Shown here piece after piece: positions 1-5,329 of a stretch of 5,329 bases of DNA; within the stretch, counting starts at the first letter, position 1; each line of letters starts with the position of its first letter. This DNA is from JAQUOA01 sp037443785. GTDB lineage: Bacteria; Bacteroidota; Ignavibacteria; UBA10030; UBA8401. Under the pieces are notes generated by a model. It was not told the origin of the DNA. It did not search any database and saw only the letters and a program-made list of their open reading frames with translations. The stretch covers positions 1 to 5,329 of the forward strand of contig JBBINR010000072.1 in the NCBI GenBank assembly GCA_037443785.1, given 5' to 3'. Both the position numbers and the translations under genes were made by a program.

Positions 1-376
1 CTTCTATCGACACCGGTGCCGTCACCATGGCATCGACATTTTTTTCTAAACATAGAGTGATAGCTCGTTCAATGGCTTGTCCTGCGCAGACTCCGGCATC
101 TGGCGCTGTTTTGCCAATGAGAAGATTTTTTGTTGTAGCATTGTGGACGGTAATGACAGGAACAGCTTTGTCATCAAATGTTGACGGTACTTTTTCTACT
201 TGTGAAAATTGAATCTTGATCTTACAAAGCTTTGCATAATGTTGGAATATTTCCAGCGACCCGATCAACACCGGTTGAATCTGTTTGCGAATTGATGGCG
301 ATGTGATGCTGCGTAAAACAATTTCAGGGCCGATACCGTTGAAATCTCCAATGGTGATTGCGATTTTTGGCTTCAT
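1..376 (-). CDS. pdxA: 4-hydroxythreonine-4-phosphate dehydrogenase PdxA, N-terminal part (cut by window edge)
   Basis: PdxA oxidises 4-phosphohydroxy-L-threonine with NAD in the DXP-dependent route to pyridoxal 5'-phosphate (vitamin B6), in the cytoplasm. Only the first 125 residues are in the window; family members are usually about 320-350 residues. The N-terminus MKPKIAITIGDFNGIGPEI matches the family's opening motif (typically GDPAGIGPE), with G10-D11 and G14-I15-G16-P17-E18 kept. Residues 94-121 carry the second family block: AG..AG.AIE at 94-103, then VDAMVTAP at 114-121. The metal-binding histidines lie beyond the edge and cannot be checked. After VTAP the sequence reads V-S-I-E where many homologues have a Lys (for example S-K-E or N-K-E). 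The ATG overlaps the stop codon of the upstream GWxTD gene (ATGA), and GAGAG three bases upstream may serve as ribosome binding site, so translation is probably coupled. The identification is firm; whether the whole gene is intact cannot be seen. Confidence 0.93.
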   Translation of the reverse strand, partial: MKPKIAITIGDFNGIGPEIVLRSITSPSIRKQIQPVLIGSLEIFQHYAKLCKIKIQFSQVEKVPSTFDDKAVPVITVHNATTKNLLIGKTAPDAGVCAGQAIERAITLCLEKNVDAMVTAPVSIE

Positions 377-384
377 TTGCTCTC
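373..384 (-). promoter_or_regulatory. ATGA stop/start overlap and ribosome binding site joining the GWxTD gene to pdxA
   Basis: The TGA stop of the GWxTD gene (375-373) and the ATG of pdxA (376-374) share the bases ATGA. A GAGAG at 384-380 lies inside the last codons of the upstream gene, three bases before the ATG. This arrangement is typical of translational coupling, so pdxA expression probably depends on translation of the GWxTD gene. Confidence 0.6.
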
Positions 385-1695
385 AGTTAATTTATAGTTT
401 CCTTGTTTGCTTGGATCTTCAAAGACAAACGTTTTCTTCAGCGATGCATACTTCCACACCTCTTTTGGAATACTGCCGGGATGCAAGATGCGTTCGGTGG
501 ACGTTGGCTTTCCATACAGGATAAAAATTTTGCCGCGGTCTGTAATCGATCCGTTCGGTTCCTTCAAACTTCGGTATGCCGACATGGCAAGATCTGCTCG
601 GCGATAAAACTCCGCCATCATTTCATTGTACGCGGTGCCCGGTGTCGGATCTTTTTTCTGCCAGAATTCATCGAAGTGATGAATACGTTCTGAGCGATTT
701 CCCTTCCGCAGGTCGCGATATTCTTTTTCTGTCATGATGAACTGCAGTGGAAGTATTGCCATGTCGAGATCAGTAAGAATCAAAGGCATCTCCAGCCATC
801 GCGTACCAAACTGAGTTTTCAGTTTTGTCGAATCTGTGAGCGTGAACTCGATTTCGTAGCGCCCTTGTTTTAAACGTGCGCTGTTGAATGGAACTATTAC
901 CACGTTACGGAGACTGTTTCTCACCGTGTCAATAAATATACCGTCGCTGCTTTCCGCAAAGGCAATTGAAGAAGAAGGGAAAACGATTGCTTCGGCCATC
1001 GTATCTTGTACAACAATTTGCTTTTCATCCTCGTCTGCAGCAAGTTTCTTTAACAAAAAGTGCACCGAATTCGATGGTGTTGAACCGATCTCGAAAATAA
1101 AATTACAATTCTTGGAAAATAAAATATCGCCGGCAAGATTAAAGCATTGAAAGCGGCCATCCGCCGATTGCAGTTGCACCGGAATGACAGACGAAAGACT
1201 TTTTGAAGCCGGCCGTTTCACTTGTATGTGCCGGTGAACTTCCGGTATTTGCCGTTTCGCATCTTTATCTTCTACGGTCAACAGGACGGTGTACGAACCG
1301 GGGCTCAACGTAAAAGACATCACTCCTTGCAGATATTGATTTCGCAGATACACCGCACCGTTATCTTCTGAAGTCAGTGTGAGTTCTCGAATATCCCGGG
1401 CAATTGAATTGCTGTTTGAATCCAACACTTCAACCGATATGCCGGCGTGTGCCATAAATTGTTTGGACACCGTCTCGAACGGTTTTGTGAAGGTGAAGAG
1501 ATCCTGCCGCAAACGAAATAACGCTTCGACTCTGCTCGAATCGTTACTGTTTGCGATGATGTGTGTCTCAAAGAAAATTGGTACGCCGAAGGTCTTTTCA
1601 CGCTGCACCATCTCCTGCGCCGTGGCTATTGATAGCAGGCAGAGAATGGCAATGACGATGACGCTGCATGTTTTACTGATCAAAAATTTCTTCAT
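373..1695 (-). CDS. Secreted GWxTD-domain-containing protein, function unknown
   Basis: This is a 440-residue exported protein. Residues 1-26 form a Sec signal peptide: MKKF.ISK, a hydrophobic core at about 11-24, and a probable signal peptidase I site A-T-A|Q at 26/27. Cys19 is not in a good lipobox, so a lipoprotein is less likely. Residues about 30-310 look rich in beta strands (segments such as SFTLSPGSYTVLLTVED at 127-143 and GRYEIEFTLTD at 278-288), suggesting Ig-like or similar beta domains; this is inference. Residues about 320-440 match the GWxTD domain: FDEFWQKKDPTPGTAYNEM at 341-359, YRRADLA at 364-370, TDRGKIFILYGKP at 385-397, and a terminal EVWKY...FVFED...GNYKL. The signature itself reads G-S-I-T-D at 382-386, with Ser in place of Trp. 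The role of the domain is unknown; the family is common in Bacteroidota/Ignavibacteriota-type genomes. The ATG is preceded by a weak AGAG five bases away. The stop codon overlaps the pdxA start. Confidence 0.85.
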   Translation of the reverse strand: MKKFLISKTCSVIVIAILCLLSIATAQEMVQREKTFGVPIFFETHIIANSNDSSRVEALFRLRQDLFTFTKPFETVSKQFMAHAGISVEVLDSNSNSIARDIRELTLTSEDNGAVYLRNQYLQGVMSFTLSPGSYTVLLTVEDKDAKRQIPEVHRHIQVKRPASKSLSSVIPVQLQSADGRFQCFNLAGDILFSKNCNFIFEIGSTPSNSVHFLLKKLAADEDEKQIVVQDTMAEAIVFPSSSIAFAESSDGIFIDTVRNSLRNVVIVPFNSARLKQGRYEIEFTLTDSTKLKTQFGTRWLEMPLILTDLDMAILPLQFIMTEKEYRDLRKGNRSERIHHFDEFWQKKDPTPGTAYNEMMAEFYRRADLAMSAYRSLKEPNGSITDRGKIFILYGKPTSTERILHPGSIPKEVWKYASLKKTFVFEDPSKQGNYKLTESK

Positions 1696-1802
1696 AGTTG
1701 CTCTATGATTTGTTGGTGACTAGTCTTTATTGAATAGTTAGACACCTTCAATACTCTAAAAGATACAAAAAATGATTGAAGGGAAGAAGGAAGATTTGGG
1801 AA
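1696..1802 (-). promoter_or_regulatory. A+T-rich intergenic gap, probable promoter region of the GWxTD-pdxA pair
   Basis: This 107-nt gap between the beta-CASP gene and the GWxTD gene is the only long non-coding stretch in the window, so it is the likeliest site of an internal promoter. I could not find a convincing -35/-10 pair. Read on the minus strand, TATCTTTT at about 1766-1759 resembles the Bacteroidota -7 element (TAnnTTTG), and TTGAAG at 1751-1746 resembles a -35 box, but neither has a good partner at normal spacing. A weak AGAG (1704-1701) precedes the ATG by five bases. No hairpin followed by a T-run is visible, so there is no clear terminator for the upstream operon. Confidence 0.35.
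1745..1782. repeat. 8-bp perfect inverted repeat with 22-nt spacer
   Basis: CCTTCAAT at 1745-1752 is the exact reverse complement of ATTGAAGG at 1775-1782. The spacer is A-rich on the plus strand (T-rich on the transcript). The loop is long and no T-run follows the second arm on the minus strand, so it is not a standard intrinsic terminator. It could be a protein-binding operator or a chance match in A+T-rich DNA. Confidence 0.4.
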
Positions 1803-3173
1803 TTATTCAAATAAAGTTATTGCTCTCCCGATCTGCGCAGCATGCACTTTAATATCTGGAAACCGAGTCAGAATAGTTTCGCCCATCCAGTTAACGGATT
1901 GGTGCTCGCCGTGAATGAGGATGACAGTCGATGGGTGAAGTTGATCTACAATGTGCAACAATCCTTCGCGGTCGCTGTGTGCGGAAAATCTAAATTGCTC
2001 AATGTCGCATCTCACTGTTGTTGGGTCTATGGCGTCAGTGAGTTGTACAAGGTCACCTTTCTTTGCATTACGTACGCGAAATCCCGGAGTTTCTGGGTCC
2101 ATGTATCCCACTGTGAAAATTGCAGAGCGCGTATTGTTCAGCCATTGCTTGGCGAGTTTGAAAGACATCGTCTCTTCTATCATCATTCCACTTGATGCCA
2201 GTACAAAGCAAGGCCTTCTTAAAAGATCGTCAATCTGTTCAACGTCATATACATCGTACTGAGGAATATCTGTCAGCAGTAATTCAGAATCATTGTAAGG
2301 AACAACGAAACGGTTTTTGTCATAGACGGACGAAATCTTTTTCCCAACACCTCCTGTAAAGATATCTGATCGTGATATTCTCCCTTGCTCCATGAGGTTC
2401 CATATCATTGCTAAGACTTCCTGCATTTTCCCCAAGGCAAACACAGGAATAAGGACAGCGCCGCCTCGTTCAAAAATTTGGTTGGCCTTTTTTGCAAATC
2501 GAATTTGTTCTTCATTGCGGGATGGCAATTGACTCATCTCCGTTGCTCCGTGCGTGCATTCCAGGATGAGCACATCAACGCGGTGTTGAGGTAGAGCTGC
2601 ACCCGGAAAAATTGTCTGTGCATTGATGCTGATATCGCCCGTGTAATAAATCGATTTACCGTTGTGCTCCAACAAAATTCCCGCCGATCCTAGGATATGG
2701 CCAGCATCGTAAAAAGATGCATCAATGGGAGTGTCGCTGATACGTCTGTATCCCGCTATGGGAAAACTTTCCGTGTAAGATTTCCATTCAATGCTTTGAA
2801 TCAGCAAATCAATCTCTTCGTGAGAATAGGGGCAAAGGACGGATTCGTTTTTCAATTCTTCTTGTACAATGCGAACAGAATTATGAAGGGTCAATTCTGC
2901 AATGGCGCGTGTTTGCGGCGTCGTCACTATACGCACGTAGGGATGTTTCTGTACCAAATAGGGAAGTGCATCAAGATGGTCCTGATGAGCGTGGGAAATA
3001 AGAACAGCGTCGATACTTTTTTCGGCAATCAAATCGAATTGCGGCAGCATGGCAGAACCCGTCTTGCGAGGATGGGTTCCGCAATCGAGGACGATGCCTG
3101 TTCCATCAAGATCAAGGAAATAACACGACGCGCCTATATCATCAGCGCCTCCGAGAGGAAGGAAGGTGACCAT
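1803..3173 (-). CDS. MBL-fold/beta-CASP metallo-hydrolase, CPSF73-like probable RNA-processing nuclease
   Basis: This 456-residue protein, a usual length for the family, belongs to the metallo-beta-lactamase group with an inserted beta-CASP domain (YSH1/CPSF73-like, COG1236 type), which are zinc-dependent RNA endo- or exonucleases. All expected active-site positions are visible: H61-A-H63-Q-D65-H66 (HxHxDH), H159 in the AGHILGSA block, D180 in YYTGD, motif A E205 in LILECTHG, motif B H399 in FRFSAHSD, and motif C H421 in LIHGEH. These lie within a few residues of the numbering recalled for human CPSF-73 (71/73/75/76, 158, 179, 204, 396, 418). The beta-CASP region spans roughly 215-370 and includes VLIPVFALGKMQE (240-252) and ASSGMM (326-331). 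There is no C-terminal RNase J-like extension and no KH domain. There is no signal peptide, so it is cytoplasmic. The ATG lies 17 nt after the thioesterase stop, with no strong Shine-Dalgarno. The RNA substrate is not known; nuclease activity is inferred from the family. Confidence 0.9.
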   Translation of the reverse strand: MVTFLPLGGADDIGASCYFLDLDGTGIVLDCGTHPRKTGSAMLPQFDLIAEKSIDAVLISHAHQDHLDALPYLVQKHPYVRIVTTPQTRAIAELTLHNSVRIVQEELKNESVLCPYSHEEIDLLIQSIEWKSYTESFPIAGYRRISDTPIDASFYDAGHILGSAGILLEHNGKSIYYTGDISINAQTIFPGAALPQHRVDVLILECTHGATEMSQLPSRNEEQIRFAKKANQIFERGGAVLIPVFALGKMQEVLAMIWNLMEQGRISRSDIFTGGVGKKISSVYDKNRFVVPYNDSELLLTDIPQYDVYDVEQIDDLLRRPCFVLASSGMMIEETMSFKLAKQWLNNTRSAIFTVGYMDPETPGFRVRNAKKGDLVQLTDAIDPTTVRCDIEQFRFSAHSDREGLLHIVDQLHPSTVILIHGEHQSVNWMGETILTRFPDIKVHAAQIGRAITLFE

Positions 3174-3190
3174 AGAAAAATTTAGTCTTT

Positions 3191-3601
3191 CTACACGCTG
3201 TATTTTTCGATCACATCACTTGGTATTTTCTCTGCTCGCTGCGTCTGCAGATTTACCATAGTGTATTCAAAAACACCGTCCACACAAAGTTTTCCTGTCT
3301 CTTTACGATGAATTTCAAAGGCAACATCGACTCCGTTAGTTTTTACTTCTTTGATTTGAGTTCGGACAAGCGCAATATCCCCAAGTTTCATTGCCCTTTT
3401 GAAGTGCATTGTGCAGGCACTTACCACCCAGCCAAATCCGCGGCCAAGAAATTCATCCATTGCCATGCCATAGCAACGTTTCATTTGATCGTAACGTGCC
3501 GCCAGCACGTAATCAAAGTAGCGTGAATTATGAACGTGATCGTTCATGTCAATATCATCAGGGCGGACTAGAATTTCCGATTCAAATTTTGAATAAGCCA
3601 T
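3191..3601 (-). CDS. Hotdog-fold acyl-CoA thioesterase, 4HBT/YbgC-FadM type
   Basis: This is a single hotdog domain of 136 residues, the usual size for 4-hydroxybenzoyl-CoA thioesterase-like/YbgC proteins, which hydrolyse acyl-CoA (or acyl-ACP) thioesters in the cytoplasm. The family signature is clear: VRPDDIDMNDHVHNSRY at residues 13-28, where D18 matches the catalytic Asp of 4-HBT-type enzymes, H22 and N25 follow, and the helix LAARYDQM comes next. The second half has the beta strands expected of a hotdog fold (GWVVSACTMHFKRAMKLGD, about 57-75; TNGVDVAFEIHRKETG, about 88-103). I chose the ATG at 3601 because it places the domain start at the usual distance. A longer frame begins with TTG at 3652 and would overlap the end of pepA by 13 nt, adding 17 residues with no family resemblance. 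The gene lies 38 nt after pepA and 17 nt before the beta-CASP gene, so it is probably in the same operon. The acyl substrate cannot be read from the sequence. Confidence 0.87.
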   Translation of the reverse strand: MAYSKFESEILVRPDDIDMNDHVHNSRYFDYVLAARYDQMKRCYGMAMDEFLGRGFGWVVSACTMHFKRAMKLGDIALVRTQIKEVKTNGVDVAFEIHRKETGKLCVDGVFEYTMVNLQTQRAEKIPSDVIEKYSV

Positions 3602-3639
3602 GTCTTCTTGCAATGAATGTGATGATTGGTAATGGAATT

Positions 3640-5142
3640 TTATTTTTTCCAATTCCGTAAGAATTCAACGAGCAACCGCACACCAACTCCCGATCCTCCT
3701 CGCGGAATGTAATCTAAATTTTCTTCGAGCATTGCCGTGCCGGCAATATCAAGGTGAACCCATTTGTAGTTGCCGATGAACTTTTTTAAGAACCATCCGG
3801 CAGTAATGGCACCGCCCCAGCGTCCCCCTACATTTTTCACATCAGCGATGTCGCTTTTAATTTGTTTCTCATATTCATCGAATAAGGGAAGCTGCCACAC
3901 TCGCTCATACGTTTTTTCGCCGGCGATTTTCAGTGCATCCATTGTGGTTTGATCGTTACCCATCATGCCCGTTGCATGGTGTCCCAATGCGACCACACAA
4001 GCACCGGTCAGCGTGGCAAGATCTATGACAACATCAGGATGAAATTTTTCCGCGTACGAAAGTGCATCCGCCAAAATTAATCTCCCCTCAGCATCGGTAT
4101 TGTCAACTTCGGATGTCTTTCCATTGTAGTGGCGGAGGATGTCTCCGGGTTTTACTGAATTGCCGCTCACCATATTTTCTACGGAAGGAATCAATCCAAT
4201 AACATGTTGCCGCATTTTTAACGCAGCAACAGCATGAAACGTTCCCACAACTGCTGCAGCTCCGCTCATATCCATTTTCATCTCTGCCATGCCTGAGGCT
4301 GGCTTAATAGAAATGCCGCCGGAGTCGAACGTGACTCCCTTGCCAACGAGAACAGCAGTTCCATTTTTCCTATACTGCTTGCCGTATTCCAAAATGATAA
4401 ACCGTGGATCATGTGCGCTTCCTTTGCTTACACCAATGATGCCTCCCATGCCAAGAGATTGAATCTTTTGTTTGTTGAACACTGTGGAAGAGAAGTGAAA
4501 TTTTCTTGCAGTGTGCCGAGCATCTTGAGCGAGTGTTTCAGGATACAGTTCATTCCCCGGCGCATTGGAAAGATTTCGTGCATGGATAACGGCTTCGCAC
4601 AATGCAGTTCCAATTGCAATGCCCTCCTGAATTTGCTTCATAAGATTCTTTGAAGTGGGAACAATAAAAATTTGTTGCAGTTCTTTCAGAGGCTTTTCCT
4701 TGGTGATGTACTTATTATATTTATACACAGAAAGAATTGCCCCTTCAACTAATGCCGTCGCAATCTCTTCTGCTGGTGCATTCAAGATATGTTCTGCATC
4801 AGGATACATAATGGCGAGTGAAGGAAGTTTCAATGCCTGAGTTTTCTTTGCTGCGGCTGCTGATGCACGGCGAAGTTTTTCCATTGAAAAATTTGTTGCC
4901 TCCCCAAGTCCGATCAGCAGGATGCGGGATGCCTGTTTGTTCTTTGTTCCATACAAAAGCAGTTGCTCGCCTCCTTTACCAGAAAAATCTTTGAGCGACG
5001 TGGAGCCTGACAGGGTAATGGCGAAATCTTTTTCAATTTTTGATATGCCTGAATCAAAAATCTTGCTGTCTTGAAACACAAAACATGCTGTGATCTCGCT
5101 TTTGATTGAATTGGAGGGGATGAATTTGGAGTAAGCTTTCAT
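3640..5142 (-). CDS. pepA: Leucyl aminopeptidase (peptidase family M17), cytosolic
   Basis: This 500-residue M17 aminopeptidase removes N-terminal residues from peptides using two metal ions, normally as a cytosolic hexamer. The C-terminal catalytic domain is complete: K268 in VGKGVTFDSGG, D273 in the same block, K280 in ISIKP, D291 in KMDMSGAA, and NTDAEGRL at 348-355 supplying D350, E352 and R354. These sit two residues below the E. coli PepA positions (K270, D275, K282, D293, D352, E354, R356), so all metal ligands and both catalytic residues are kept. TLTGACVVALG (377-387) and the terminal GGSGVGVRLLVEFL are also typical. Residues 1-160 form the less conserved N-terminal domain. There is no signal peptide. 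An in-frame ATG at 5208 would add 22 residues and run back into the upstream DHH gene; the ATG at 5142 has a well-placed AGGA and starts at the family's usual point. Some M17 enzymes also bind DNA, but nothing here shows that. Confidence 0.96.
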   Translation of the reverse strand: MKAYSKFIPSNSIKSEITACFVFQDSKIFDSGISKIEKDFAITLSGSTSLKDFSGKGGEQLLLYGTKNKQASRILLIGLGEATNFSMEKLRRASAAAAKKTQALKLPSLAIMYPDAEHILNAPAEEIATALVEGAILSVYKYNKYITKEKPLKELQQIFIVPTSKNLMKQIQEGIAIGTALCEAVIHARNLSNAPGNELYPETLAQDARHTARKFHFSSTVFNKQKIQSLGMGGIIGVSKGSAHDPRFIILEYGKQYRKNGTAVLVGKGVTFDSGGISIKPASGMAEMKMDMSGAAAVVGTFHAVAALKMRQHVIGLIPSVENMVSGNSVKPGDILRHYNGKTSEVDNTDAEGRLILADALSYAEKFHPDVVIDLATLTGACVVALGHHATGMMGNDQTTMDALKIAGEKTYERVWQLPLFDEYEKQIKSDIADVKNVGGRWGGAITAGWFLKKFIGNYKWVHLDIAGTAMLEENLDYIPRGGSGVGVRLLVEFLRNWKK

Positions 5143-5148
5143 TGGTGA

Positions 5149-5152
5149 TCCT
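5149..5152 (-). promoter_or_regulatory. Ribosome binding site of pepA
   Basis: AGGA lies six bases upstream of the ATG at 5142, between the stop of the DHH gene and pepA. It is the clearest Shine-Dalgarno signal in the window, and it supports this ATG over the upstream in-frame one at 5208. Confidence 0.65.
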
Positions 5153-5158
5153 GCTTTC

Positions 5159-5329
5159 TTAAACGTATGAAGATGTTGCTGTGAGAACTTTTGAGATTGC
5201 CTTATCAAGCGAGATATTTTTTAATCGGGCGCCGGCAGCGTTCTTGTGTCCGCCGCCGCCAAACTGCTGTGCCAATTTATTGACGGCAATATTTCCTTTT
5301 GAACGGAAGCTGACTTTTACGCCGTCACG
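5159..5329 (-). CDS. nrnA: DHH-family phosphoesterase (NrnA-like oligoribonuclease/pAp phosphatase), C-terminal end only
   Basis: Only the last 56 residues are in the window; the gene runs off the right edge. They read as the end of a DHHA1 domain: VKVSFRSKGNIAVNKLAQQF (residues 4-23 of the fragment), then GGGGHKNAAGA (24-34), the glycine-rich GGGH motif that helps bind substrate in DHH/DHHA1 phosphoesterases. The combination of SFRSKG, VN..A..FGGGGH and AAGA is typical of NrnA, which degrades 2-5 nt nano-RNA and dephosphorylates 3'-phosphoadenosine 5'-phosphate. The catalytic DHH domain lies outside the window, so the exact subfamily (NrnA versus another DHH/DHHA1 member) is inferred. The TAA stop is 16 nt before the pepA start, on the same strand, which suggests co-transcription. 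Confidence 0.86.
   Translation of the reverse strand, partial: RDGVKVSFRSKGNIAVNKLAQQFGGGGHKNAAGARLKNISLDKAISKVLTATSSYV

Noticed and set aside
1618..1695. Lipoprotein signal in the GWxTD protein
   Set aside because: The Cys at residue 19 sits in the middle of the hydrophobic core with A-I-L before it, not a proper lipobox; A-T-A|Q at 26/27 fits signal peptidase I better.
1379..1708. Plus-strand open frame of 109 codons with a hydrophobic end
   Set aside because: The hydrophobic stretch is the reverse complement of the signal-peptide coding region of the GWxTD gene; this is a shadow.
1745..1782. Intrinsic terminator after the beta-CASP gene
   Set aside because: The 8-bp stem is A/T-rich, the loop is 22 nt, and no T-run follows the second arm on the minus strand.
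1842..2262. Two overlapping plus-strand open frames (117 and 103 codons)
   Set aside because: Both are antisense to the 3' half of the beta-CASP gene, have low-complexity, Cys/Ser-rich translations and no family features, and compete with each other for the same DNA.
2697..3185. 162-codon open frame on the plus strand
   Set aside because: It lies wholly antisense to the beta-CASP gene, whose protein has every family motif. The plus-strand translation shows no recognisable domain.
5140..5208. Longer pepA start at 5208
   Set aside because: It would overlap the DHH-gene coding region, which shows a clear DHHA1 end, by about 50 nt. The 22 added residues are not family-like, and the ATG at 5142 has a good AGGA.
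1..5329. CRISPR array, insertion sequence, toxin-antitoxin or phage-defence cassette
   Set aside because: No regularly spaced direct repeats, terminal repeats, transposase motifs or small paired genes are seen. Nearly all of the window is occupied by recognisable housekeeping-type genes.

Overview
All six recognisable genes lie on the minus strand, so transcription runs from the right end of the window to the left. In transcription order they are: the 3' end of an NrnA-type DHH/DHHA1 phosphoesterase gene (cut by the right edge), pepA (cytosolic leucyl aminopeptidase), a hotdog-fold acyl-CoA thioesterase of the 4HBT/YbgC type, a metallo-beta-lactamase/beta-CASP (CPSF73-like) RNase-type hydrolase, a secreted GWxTD-domain protein, and the 5' end of pdxA (cut by the left edge). 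There are no tRNA or rRNA genes, CRISPR arrays, insertion sequences or obvious transferred segments. Base composition looks moderate and even throughout.

The GWxTD-domain protein points to the Bacteroidota/Ignavibacteriota/Chlorobi (FCB) group or a related environmental lineage, because this family is largely confined to those phyla and a few others. The GDFNGIGPEI form of the PdxA N-terminus and the generally weak Shine-Dalgarno signals fit that, but they do not fix a genus. An uncultured Ignavibacteria-like genome is a reasonable inference, not a demonstrated fact.

Right-hand block (about 1803-5329): nrnA, pepA, thioesterase and beta-CASP hydrolase follow one another with gaps of 16, 38 and 17 nt, which suggests a single operon. 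Two of the products are probable RNA-degrading enzymes (NrnA on nano-RNA or pAp, the beta-CASP protein on RNA), one degrades peptides and one cleaves acyl-CoA. This looks like a housekeeping turnover cluster rather than a dedicated pathway.

Left-hand block (1-1695): a 107-nt A+T-rich gap, the only sizeable intergenic space in the window, separates the beta-CASP gene from the GWxTD gene. It is the likeliest place for an internal promoter and carries an 8-bp perfect inverted repeat. The GWxTD gene overlaps pdxA by the 4-nt ATGA junction, so the two are probably translationally coupled. This ties an envelope protein of unknown function to a vitamin B6 biosynthetic enzyme.

The window is mostly ordinary core-genome content and I see no convincing new multi-gene system. 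The most interesting item is the GWxTD protein: its signature Trp is replaced by Ser, and it is coupled to pdxA.
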